Positions 24,590 to 34,200 of a stretch of 43,697 bases of DNA are shown here, piece after piece. Made by a program: the position numbers and the translations under genes. Source of the stretch: JAAZNO01 sp964508025 (lineage in GTDB: Bacteria > Chloroflexota > Anaerolineae > B4-G1 > SLSP01); contig CAZDSF010000027.1 in NCBI GenBank assembly GCA_964508025.1, forward strand, positions 1-43,697, read 5' to 3'. Every line of letters starts with the position of its first letter. Position 1 is the first letter of the stretch. The notes beneath the pieces are model-generated. The model had not been told where the DNA came from. It saw only the letters and a list, made by a program, of their open reading frames with translations, and did no database searches.

Positions 24590-25744
24590 TTAATGTGGGC
24601 GCAGGGGATAAATCGCAAAAAAAATAGTGCCCTCCTCTGGCGTAGATCTAAACGTCACAGCGCCTTGAAGATAACGCTCACTCAGCAGCTTCATGCTATA
24701 GGTCCCCAGCCCTCTGCCGCTGCCTTTGGTGGAAAAGGAACGCTGGAAGATCTGCAACTGCACTGGCTCTGGCATATAGCCGACGTTGTGCACTGTAAAG
24801 TACACCGCCTCGCCGCGGCGCTCACAACTCAACGTCACCCGCTCTCCAGGCGCCGATGCCTCCAGGGCGTTTTTGATCATATTGCCCAACACTCGCATCA
24901 ACAAGATTGGATCACTGATGAATTCCACAACCTCGGCCTGAGAAGCAACAGTCAAGATACGGCCCTCGGCGACGGGATGCTGCGCGTAGAGCTCTAGCAG
25001 CTGTTGCAAAATAGCCGTCGTCACCAACGGTCTCGGAAAAACCGCCAATGCGCCAGTTTCCGCTGCCAGAAGATCACGTTGCGCACGAATCTCCTGCACG
25101 AGTTGCTGCGCCGAGGCATAGATCAACCTCACCAGGTCAGGTCGCGGACAGGTGGGCTGCATGTGCAACAATTCAGAAGCACTTTGCAGCACCGTCACCG
25201 TGTTGAGAACATCATGGAAAAAGGTGCGCTCCAGCGCCTGCCGACGCCGCTCGTGTGCGATATCCATAATCGCAAAGATGACGAAACTCTCGCCCTCCAC
25301 CCTCAGAGGCGTGGCCCACACCCGTAAATCCAGCGACTCCACCGTATCACGTCGGCGCCGCGCAATAGAACACTCTTCAACAGCATGACGTCCCATTACA
25401 GAAGACTGAATGGCTCGCACTGCGCCACACTCGCTGCAGAAGCGCGTTGTCCCACAACCGCCCCCCTTCCCCTCGAAAGCGTGAATGCAATACAACGTCT
25501 CACCAGGACGCAAACCGACAATATCAGAAAGCGCCTTCGCATCCGTGACTTGCAACAACATTGCATTACCATAGACGATCTGTCGCTGCGCGTTGAGAAT
25601 CACTACCGCCGTCGGCATTGCATCGAGGATTTCTCGCAGCAACCCATACGCCGCAAATTGGGCGATCTGCCGTTCCAGTTCTGCCGGAGCAGCCCGTTCA
25701 GCCGGCGCAAACTCGGTCTCGCACGTGAATTTCGTCATCTGCAT
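24590..25744 (-). CDS. PAS-domain histidine kinase with a Cys cluster
   Basis: A soluble 384-residue kinase. An N-terminal PAS domain (about 38-165) contains the Cys-rich segment C86...C97...C103-x-x-C106 (GGGCGTTRFCSECG), which may bind a metal or an iron-sulfur cluster or act as a redox sensor. A HisKA-like helix carries His177 in FFHDVLN, the HDxxN form. The HATPase_c domain has N box NMIKNALEAS and GSGRGLG. The start at ATG 25744 has AGGAGG ten bases upstream; ATG 25738 is also possible. It is upstream of pstB on the same strand, separated by the pstB promoter. No response regulator is next to it. Confidence 0.85.
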   Translation of the reverse strand: MQMTKFTCETEFAPAERAAPAELERQIAQFAAYGLLREILDAMPTAVVILNAQRQIVYGNAMLLQVTDAKALSDIVGLRPGETLYCIHAFEGKGGGCGTTRFCSECGAVRAIQSSVMGRHAVEECSIARRRRDTVESLDLRVWATPLRVEGESFVIFAIMDIAHERRRQALERTFFHDVLNTVTVLQSASELLHMQPTCPRPDLVRLIYASAQQLVQEIRAQRDLLAAETGALAVFPRPLVTTAILQQLLELYAQHPVAEGRILTVASQAEVVEFISDPILLMRVLGNMIKNALEASAPGERVTLSCERRGEAVYFTVHNVGYMPEPVQLQIFQRSFSTKGSGRGLGTYSMKLLSERYLQGAVTFRSTPEEGTIFFAIYPLRPH

Positions 25745-25781
25745 AGTACACTGCCCTCCTGAAGTGCTCCACACCTGATCC

Positions 25782-26342
25782 TCAGTACCATAGACGCTTC
25801 AGAGACGCTCTACCGTCAGCCTCGAACGCCACCCCTTCAAACGCTAACAGCGCGCGCTTCAACGCCAGGCCACCCTGATAGCCGCCCAGAGCGCCATCAG
25901 CGCGAACAGCTCGGTGGCAGGGAATGACCAGGGGGAACGGGTTTTGCGCCAGCGCGTTGCCCACCGCCCGCCCGGCGCCCGGCGCCCCCAGATGCGCCGC
26001 GATGCGCCCATAGGTGCTCACGCAGCCGCGCGGAATCGCCGCTTCTGCCAACAACACGCGCCGTTGAAACGACCCGCAACAGTCAAGCTGTAGCAGCCCC
26101 AGATCAAAATCCACCGCCTGTCCCAAAAGAAATGCCTGCAAACGCTCGCCCAATTCAGCAATAGGCGCCGGCGCAACATAGAACGAGCCAGGCGCGCCGG
26201 GCAATCTGATGTCCGCGCCGGGAAGCAAAATCCGCGCCACACGCACGCCGGCTTCAGTCTCCGTCCAGACCAGAATCAGCTCCCCAAATGCCGAGGGGAG
26301 CGTAAACCATGTTCCATGAAACGATAAGCGGCTCATAGTCAT
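25782..26342 (-). CDS. ogt: Methylated-DNA--protein-cysteine methyltransferase
   Basis: A 186-residue suicide repair enzyme that takes the alkyl group from O6-alkylguanine. The active site PCHR puts the acceptor at Cys142. The helix-turn-helix part with R125 (arginine finger, GRAVGNAL) and the preceding STYGRIAAHLG block are standard for Ogt/MGMT. Residues 1-90 form the usual N-terminal domain, here without any Ada-type regulatory part. The start at ATG 26342 has AGGAA five bases upstream; an ATG two codons later is an alternative. It starts the minus-strand run that continues with the PAS kinase 37 bases downstream. Confidence 0.93.
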   Translation of the reverse strand: MTMSRLSFHGTWFTLPSAFGELILVWTETEAGVRVARILLPGADIRLPGAPGSFYVAPAPIAELGERLQAFLLGQAVDFDLGLLQLDCCGSFQRRVLLAEAAIPRGCVSTYGRIAAHLGAPGAGRAVGNALAQNPFPLVIPCHRAVRADGALGGYQGGLALKRALLAFEGVAFEADGRASLKRLWY

Positions 26343-26410
26343 CGGGTTCCTATCATGTTTAGCAATCTATGACCAGATTATAGCGCAGAGCGGCAAATCA
26401 TCCAAAGCAG

Positions 26411-26439
26411 TTACCCAAGGGGGCAATATCTGCTATAGT
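26411..26439 (+). promoter_or_regulatory. Possible promoter of the first ECF sigma gene
   Basis: TTACCC (26411-26416), 17 bases, TATAGT (26434-26439). The -35 match is poor. An ECF-type autoregulated promoter may exist but I cannot recognise one. Confidence 0.35.
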
Positions 26440-26516
26440 GGATGTAATACTCCACCCGATTCAGCGTCTGTATCTATGTGAGAGGGCGCCCTACCCATGC
26501 CTGGACGAGCGAAAAC

Positions 26517-27035
26517 ATGAATGATGACCTGAGCGATTTCGCCGAGTTTTATGACACGACCCTGCCGCAAGTTTACCGCTATGTGGCTTACCGCGTGGCG
26601 GATACGGTCACGGCAGAGGATTTGACCTCGGCAATCTTCGAGAGCGCGCTTCGCGCCTGGAAGCACCGCCGCAAGCCGGAGGCGCTTATGCCGTGGCTCT
26701 TCCGCATCGCTCGCAACACCGTCATCGCTCACTATCGCCGGGATCGGCATCGGGAAATGGCTCCATTGGAGGCTGCCGCAACGACGCCAGGCAGCGATGC
26801 CAATCCCGAACAGCAGTATCTTGATGCAGAGCGGCGCAGGCAGCTCCAAAAAGCCCTGCGCGCACTCAGCGAACGCGAGCAGGATCTAATCGCGCTCAAA
26901 TTTGGCAGCGGCCTGACCAATCGCGCCATCGCCCCCATTCTGGGTCTGAGCGAGAGCAATGTCGCCGTCACCCTGCACCGGGCTTTGCGGAAAGTGCAAT
27001 CTACAATGGATGGCTTCCGCAGCAACGAAACCTAG
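26517..27035 (+). CDS. ECF RNA polymerase sigma factor (module 1)
   Basis: A 172-residue sigma factor with the two-domain ECF layout. Region 2 (about 1-70) has DFAEFYDTTLPQVYRYV, the AEDLTSAIFESAL helix and PWLFRIARNTVIAHYRR for -10 recognition. Region 4 (about 112-162) has ALRALSEREQDLIALKF and a helix-turn-helix ending SNVAVTLHRALRKVQ. I use ATG 26517; an in-frame GTG at 26478 would add 13 residues. The next gene on the same strand is a membrane protein with the features of its anti-sigma factor. Module 2 at 34454 has a related sigma factor on the other strand. Confidence 0.92.
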   Translation: MNDDLSDFAEFYDTTLPQVYRYVAYRVADTVTAEDLTSAIFESALRAWKHRRKPEALMPWLFRIARNTVIAHYRRDRHREMAPLEAAATTPGSDANPEQQYLDAERRRQLQKALRALSEREQDLIALKFGSGLTNRAIAPILGLSESNVAVTLHRALRKVQSTMDGFRSNET

Positions 27036-27089
27036 AAGGCATTGGACAACGCATATTTGCTATTCGTCATTTTGGAGGGAGATGAAGTG

Positions 27090-28166
27090 ATGTTGAAGGA
27101 CAAAAACCTCACAGAAACAGTATCCCGGCAGGTGGATGCGCTGCTTGCAGGGCAGCAGCCGGGGCACGACGCCCCCCTGTTAGCGACGGCGCAGCTACTG
27201 CTCGAAGCCAAGCCCCCTGCCCCGTCGCCCGTTTTCGCGCAACGGCTGCGCCGACAGCTGTTGCAAGCCGGAGCAACTCCGGCGAGCTATCGCCAGGAAA
27301 GGAGTATTCTCATGTGGAAGCGCTTTGCCGCCGTCAGCATGACGGCCTTATTGATCATTGCCCTGGTCTGGGTCGCGTTGCCCCGCAGCCTCAACGCCCA
27401 GCAGGTCCTCGCGCGCGCGGCAAAATCCACCGCCGTGCAACCGGGACAGATTGTGTATCAAGTCTACAGCAGCCGGGGGGGCCTGTACCGCGAGTGGCAA
27501 CGCCTCGAAGTCGCGCCCGATGGCGCCGCGATGCCGGTTGAGACCATGACCATTCGCTACGCGAAAGATGACCTCGCCTTCACAGCCCCGTTGGAGTGGG
27601 TGTATAACAGCCCAACGCGCACGTGCCGGTTGCCGCAAAGCAACACCGCCGACGCCGCCTCCGAAGTTGACGCCGAAGGCTGCCAGATCATCACCCCAGC
27701 GCCAGAGCCAGAGCCGCCGACAGCGCCTTCCGAGTCCACGGAACTCAGCAGCTCCGAGGCCGGTTACACCGAGGCGCTCGATCCCGCCGTGCGACAGCAA
27801 ATCCAGGAGGCGTTACGCGAGGCGCCCGACGCTCCTGATGCGCCAGTTATGGAGACCATCCAGGGGCAGATTGCGCGGCTGCAAAACAGCTCCGAGAGCG
27901 TGAGTGTAGAACAAACACAACTGGAACAACGCCAGGTCTACGCCATCGTCGCCAGCGAGCGCGCGCCACAGCCGGATGAGGACACCTTCACCCGCACGCT
28001 GTACGTTGACCCCAAAACCTTCGCTCCCGTCGGCTACAGCTACAGCGCCCGAACAGAAGGCAGCGAGATGGTCAGCTGGAGCGCTATCATCTTCGAGTAT
28101 CGCGTGCTCGACGCCGACGCGCTGGGCTTCAATCCCTTCGCCTGGCCGCCGACGACGCTCCCCTGA
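27090..28166 (+). CDS. Membrane anti-sigma-like protein (partner of module 1)
   Basis: A 358-residue single-pass membrane protein. The cytoplasmic part (1-78) has no zinc-binding His/Cys motif but carries the block PVFAQRLRRQL at 47-57. A membrane helix follows at about 79-97 (FAAVSMTALLIIALVWVAL), then an extracytoplasmic domain of about 260 residues with Pro/Glu-rich linkers (PAPEPEPPT) and a final beta-rich part (FTRTLYVDPKTFAPVGYSY). The ATG at 27090, eight bases after GGAG, begins 54 bases after the sigma gene. Gene order and topology indicate an anti-sigma factor that keeps the sigma at the membrane; this is inference. The same cytoplasmic block recurs in the alpha-2-macroglobulin of module 2. 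Confidence 0.75.
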   Translation: MLKDKNLTETVSRQVDALLAGQQPGHDAPLLATAQLLLEAKPPAPSPVFAQRLRRQLLQAGATPASYRQERSILMWKRFAAVSMTALLIIALVWVALPRSLNAQQVLARAAKSTAVQPGQIVYQVYSSRGGLYREWQRLEVAPDGAAMPVETMTIRYAKDDLAFTAPLEWVYNSPTRTCRLPQSNTADAASEVDAEGCQIITPAPEPEPPTAPSESTELSSSEAGYTEALDPAVRQQIQEALREAPDAPDAPVMETIQGQIARLQNSSESVSVEQTQLEQRQVYAIVASERAPQPDEDTFTRTLYVDPKTFAPVGYSYSARTEGSEMVSWSAIIFEYRVLDADALGFNPFAWPPTTLP

Positions 28167-28186
28167 AATACTATAGGTTCCGAATT

Positions 28187-28226
28187 GAAAGCGCATCGGC
28201 GAGGAGCTCCTCGCCGATGCGCTTTC
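28187..28226. terminator. Perfect 40-bp palindrome between convergent sigma modules
   Basis: Arms of 20 bp (GAAAGCGCATCGGCGAGGAG and its exact complement) meet with no spacer. Placed between two convergent genes, the RNA would be a very stable hairpin on either strand, so it probably serves as a bidirectional terminator. The T-runs are weak (CTTTC). Confidence 0.8.
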
Positions 28227-28238
28227 CACTTTCTCGCC

Positions 28239-31200
28239 CTATCGCTCTACGCGGAAGATCGTCCCTTCCGTGCGTCCCCACACTTCGGGGAAGTACATCT
28301 CACTGGCGACGGCGGGCAGCACCCGATACTCGCCCGGCGTCACGGCCCGCAGATAGTAGCGCAACTCGTAAGTCCCGGCAGAAAGCTGGCTCGCATAGAA
28401 GACCGCGCGCGCATCCCGCAGCTCTTGATGCTCGAAGCCGCCCTGCCACCACCAGACGTTCCGCCCAAGCAACCGCGACTCAGGCGCAAGCCCTTCTACC
28501 TCCGTCTTGAGAGTAGAATCTACCGGCTCCATTCCCGCCGGATACCAATCTTCCAACACGACATAGGCGCGCAACTGCGGAACGATCAAGGTAAGCCGCA
28601 CCTCCACCAGATCGCCCGATTGCGCCGAGGTGATAGGCGCACACTCCGGGATGGCGTCCCGCCCTGCGCCAACCTGCGCGGGGCCGCTCACGGCGCAATA
28701 ACGGCGCTGGACGACCATGCCCCGGCTCTCGGCCTGCACTTCCTCCGCCGGACGGTATAGCGTCAAGTCAGCCGTGTAGTAGAGAACCCCCTCCCCTGTA
28801 CCGCGACTGATTTCCAGCGCATTCGGCCATTCCCGCAACATAGAAGCCGCCGGCACTGTGAAAACCGTCGTCGCGCGCACAGTTTCCGGTGCTACTTGCC
28901 CTTCACCTAACACGCGCCCATTGAAGGCCGCGCCCCAAATGTAGTCGCCGCGCAGCTCTCCCGTCGCCAGCATCACCTCCGTCAACGCGATGATAGCCCA
29001 GGCGTTCTCCTGCGTGGTACCCCAACGGTCGGCCTGGCGGTTGACCATAAGCCAGCGCGCCGCTTGCGTCACCAGCGGATCCTCCGGCGCAAGACGCGCA
29101 AAAGCCAGCAAGGCGACAGCAGTGGCGCGCGGCGTTGTCGCCCAGTAGCGCGGCGCAGCGACCTCCCAGCGCGCACCCGTCGCCGAGAGTTCCGCATCGG
29201 CGCGCAGCTCCTCCAACAGTGTCCGCACACGAGCATCGGCGGGATCGGCGATTCCCAGCGCCAACGCCAGGTAAGCCCGTCCAGTCACATCGAGACGGGT
29301 GCGAGTCGTGAACAAGGCCGCAACCGTCGTCCCAGGCAACTCCCGCCCGCCCTCTGCGAGAACGTAGAGCGCCAGGGCTTGCGGCAACGTGGCAACCTCG
29401 CTCTCCACGCTACGCGGCAAAGCCAGTTCAAGATACCCCAACGCGCGACTGAGCGCGCGTTCTCGCACCGGGAACCCCGCCCGCTCGGCTTGCAGCAATC
29501 CCAACGCCGCATAGGCGCTCACTTGAAGATCGCTGCGAGTGTGGAACCAACCCCAGCCGCCGTCGCTTTGCTGCCGCGCGTAGAGCTTGTCCAGCGCCTC
29601 GGCGAGCACGTATTCCAGATTAGCGCGCAACGCAGCATCCTCCAGCCTCAGCGCCCGCAACGCGCGATAAGTCATCACATTGGGCAAAAAACGGCTGACC
29701 AACTGCTCCGTACACTCGTGCTCAAAGTGTTCCAGATACGTGAGCGCCTCCGTCATCCCGGCGGCGAGACTCGGACTCAAACGCACCGTGAGCGCGCTCT
29801 CTGGCCCTACTTCCGCAGGCAGAATGATCGCCTCCAAACGGCTGCCTGCATCCCACAGCACACCCGAAGTCCCCATCACATCGGGCGTCTGGTAGCGGTA
29901 AATGGGCAGCGCGCGGTCGGATTCACGCCCCACGGTAGGCCGCGCCGCATCACGGTAGCCGCCGCCCTCTACGCTGAAGGTGAACAACGCCCATTCCGCG
30001 CCGTAGCGCGGCGCTTCCACCTGCCAACGCACCTGCACCCGTCCTTGCGCCGGAATATTGACTTGCTGACTCGCCGAGTCGCTGATTCGCGCTCCCAACG
30101 CCTCCAATTGCGCGCTCACGTCCAGAGCCGTATCCGTGTTGTTATGGATGACGGCAGCGAGCTCCACACGGTCGCCCGCCGCCAGGAAGCGCGGCGTTGC
30201 AGGACGCACGAGCAACGGGCGGGTAACGACGAATTCCGCCACGGCCTGCCCCACCTGCGTCGCCGCCGTCACCGCGCGGACATCCACCACCCAGGTAGTG
30301 AGCGAATCGGGCAAATCGAAGATGACCTGCGTTTCACCGGTAGGGCCGGTGCGCAACTGCGTTTCCCAGTGCGCCGTATCGGGGAAATCGTCGCGCACAT
30401 CAGCCACATACGCCGCCTCGCCGCCGCCCCCGCCGCCAATGCCGCCCATATCCCGCTCCCGGATCAGACGCTCAGCATCTTCCGCCAGCCGCGCCAGATC
30501 GCGCGCCACGCGGTTGAAGAGCACCAGCGAACTGTCGCCGGTAAGCACGCGCAGCGGACGTTTGCCGTAGAAGGCGTCGCGCAGGCTCGGCGCGTTGGGA
30601 TCCGCCAGCGCGAGCACAGCCTTATCCACCACCGCCAGCGTCACCTCGGCATCCACGGGCTTGCCGTTGGCGTCGCGGGTGCGCACGGTGAGGATGACCT
30701 GCTCCCGAGGGCCATAACGCGCGCGGTCAGGCAACACCTCCACAGTGAGCAGCTGCTGTACCGGCTCGACTTCCAGCCCCACCATGCCGATGCGCACATC
30801 CGGGCCGCTGCTCGCCGTCGCGCCCTTGACCGCGACGAAAGAGACCACCACGTTGGGCGCGTAACCTTCAAGAATGGGCACCTCGATGACGGGATTGGCT
30901 TCCCGAATCGTGAGCCGCTGCGCCTCCAGAATGCCCGCCCGTTCGACGGTGAGCAGCACCTCGAAGGGGCCAGCGAAGGGCGTGGGCAGCAGGATGCGCG
31001 CCGTATCGCCAGGGCGATAGCTGCGCGCGTCGGCGACAGGCGTCACGCGCCCTTCCGCCATCTGCCAGGCCGCCGCCTGTGGACCGCTCACCCACAGCCA
31101 CGTCTCGCTGCGGATGGCGTTGCCTTCAGAATCCCGACTTTCTGCTTTCACAACGTAGGAACCGCTTGTGGGCGGCGTGAGTCGCGCCACAGCCCGGCCC

Positions 31201-34200
31201 AGCGCATCGGTGCTGACCATCGCCGCGCCCACATCTGTATCCTCGAAAGCCCAAGTCGGCGCGCTGAAGGGCTGGCTGGAGCGCACCTGCCGCCACGACC
31301 GGCGCGCCAACGTCAGCGACACCTCCTGCCCGGCGACGGGCATCGCCTCCCAATCCAGCGCTAGCACATCCACCAGCGCTTCTTGCCCGGCTTGCGCCAC
31401 CCAGGCGCGCGGCTTCAAGCCGAGATAGAAGCGCCCGGCATGAACCGTTGTCTGCCCGCGCCCGGTGACAGCAAAGCCGCTCTCATCGGTGAGCGTCGCT
31501 TCGACAGTCCAGGTCTGCGCGCCGACAGCTTCTTCGCCGCTGAAGGGCTTGAGAATAGCGGGCAGCTCCAACAAGAACCGCCCGTGCGCGTCGGTGACGG
31601 CGTCGCCTTCGGCAACCCATTCTGAATCGTGCTGCCAATCCCAACGCAGCGACTGCGCCGCCCACTGCCACCAACCGGCGACATCAGGCGCGAAGGCGGC
31701 GGGAGCGGCGCGCACCGTCCAGTGTACCCTGGCGTGACTCACCGGGCCGCCGGAATAGTAGCCGCCCTCCACCAGAACGCGCAGCGTCTCGCCCATGAGG
31801 ATGCCATCCAGCTCCGGCATCACGCGCACTTCAAATTCCGGCTTGCGGTATGCCGCCACAGTGAGATCGAGGCTCCAGACCTCATCACTGCGGCTGCCGG
31901 GCAAGCTCGCCTCGAGCCGGTAGCCGCCAAGCCTGGCGCCCTGCGCAAGATCGAAATCGGCAGTGAAGCTGCCCTCCGCCGAGACAGACACCGTCTGCTG
32001 CGCCACGAGTTGGTAAATGGGATCGTAGAGCTTCAGCGCGACCGAAGTGCCCGCTTTGGGCAACGCGAAGCGGGCATCCTCCTCGATGCGAAGCGCGCCC
32101 GCCAAGTGAATGGTCTGCCCCGGACGATAGATGGGCCGGTCAGTATGCACGTAGATGCGCGCGCGTGTGGGCGCGCCATAATAGCGCGTGTCAACATCGA
32201 AGTGCCAGGGGGCGGCATCCGCCTGCCAACGGCTGTTGGCGACGCCAAATCCTGGCTCGCCGGGCGTTCCTGTCACCGCCATAACGCTATCCCAATAGGC
32301 GTCGTGAGCGGGGAGAGTAAAGCGCGCAATGCCATCGGCGTCGGTGACGGCGCGCCCCTCTAGGGGCCGGTGCGAGCTGAGCAAACGCACCTCCGCCCCG
32401 GCTACCGGCGCGCCCGTGCGCAGATCCGTGACCCAGGCCAGCGCCTCGGTCTCCCCCAATTTGAAGGTGACATGCCGATCCACCACGGCAAAGCGCAGGC
32501 TGTTATCCCAGTAGTAATCGCCGCGCCCCGGATAGTTCCACCGCAACAGATAGAAGCCTGTGGGCAACCGTCCGCTTTCGGTCAATGACACCGCCTTGAT
32601 CACGGTCTGATCCGCCGGATTTTCGAGGGGCAGCGTCCAACTGCGCAGGCGCTCACCGCCGGCGACGGTCTCGGCAGCCATGAAATTCCGCTCCCCCTGG
32701 CTGAAGAGCTGCAGTTCCGCCCGGCTGACGTTGACAGCGACAAAATAGAGCCGCGCAGCTTCAGCGGCATCCAAAGTCAGCACGCGCTCAGAAGTCGCGG
32801 GGAAGAAAGCGGGCTGCTGCGGCACAGTGGTAAAACACGCCGGCGCCACAGCGGGTATGGGATTGCCGTAACGGTCGGCGAGACCGGGCAACACCGCCAG
32901 GCAATATTCGGTGCTGGGCGCCTTTTCCCAATGCACGTAGGCTGTGCGTCGTTCAATATCTACCCACACGTTGAACGGGATCTCCACGCCGGCGCGTGTC
33001 AGGCGCAGATGCGCTTCGATCTCCGCCGGATCGAGTTCCCCCTCGTAGCGCATATTCAGAGAATCATAGAGCCTCAACTCCTGCCTGTTATCATAAGTCT
33101 GGATGCTGAGAATCGCCGGCAGCGGCGCGGTGGTGAAGCGCCACTCGCGCGCCTCGACGATAGGCGCGCCGCTCAGAGCGCGCGCCGCCTCACCAATGCG
33201 CGCGGTGTACTGCGTCGCCAGCTCCAGGCGTTGCGTGGGCGTGAAGATCAACTGCGCGCCGTTATCTTCCCAGGCAAAAACGCCGCTGAGAGCGCGGCCG
33301 GCGGGATCTCTCAACACAAAGGCGTTCGCCGTTGCCGTCGGATCCATCGGCGTGTTGAAACGCACGCGAATCGAAGTTTCAGGCGAGATGCCCGTGCGCC
33401 CACCTGACGGTTCCTGACTTAGCGCGCGAGGCGCCGCAACGGAGAAACTCCACACCACCGGCGCATCCAGCACGGCGCCGGAGATACTGCGCACCCCCGC
33501 CGGGATCGTGACCGTGACCGTCGTCCCCGCATTCCAGCCGAGTTGGGGATCAAAGCGGTAGACGCCGGTATTGAGCCACATCCCCGCCCCCACAACTTCC
33601 GGCTCGATGATGAGCGGCAGCGCGAAGCAACCTTCCGCGCCATCGGCGACCCAGCCCGCGCAGTTCAAAGGCGCAAGAGGATAGTTGAAGCTGATGAGCA
33701 ACGGCGTATCGCTGCGCAACCCCCGGTCGCCCGCCGAAGGGGCGACGTGCGTCACCGTGAGCGGCGCGAGTGTGGAGAAGCTGAAGGCCAGCTCGCGTCC
33801 GAGCGCCAGACCATTAGCGCTGAGGGCCGTCGCATCCAACGCCACACGGTAGAGCGTGGCCGAGGCGAGCGCCTTGGGGCGGAAAGTGACCGTCTGCGCG
33901 TCATCCCAGCTGAAGTCACCGTCCACAGCGGGCGTCAGATGCAAGGCTCCCTCCACGCTGGGTTGATCCATGGGATAGCTGAAACGCAAGGTGATGGCAG
34001 CCTCGTCCGCGGACACCTCTGCGCCGGGGCGCGGCGTGATGTCGGTGAGCACCGGCGGCAGCACAGCCACGAAATCCGGCTCGCCCGGCGTGGGCGCCTG
34101 GGCCACGCCAGTGACGCGCGGCGGATCGGGAACGTCCACACCGGGCCGCAGCGCGCGCCCGATTAAGAAGAACAACGCCAGCAACGCCATCCCAGCGCTG

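Noticed and set aside
29064..31364. A 766-codon open frame on the plus strand
   Set aside because: It is the antisense shadow of the alpha-2-macroglobulin gene in GC-rich DNA. Its translation is Arg/His-rich with no domain and no ribosome site.
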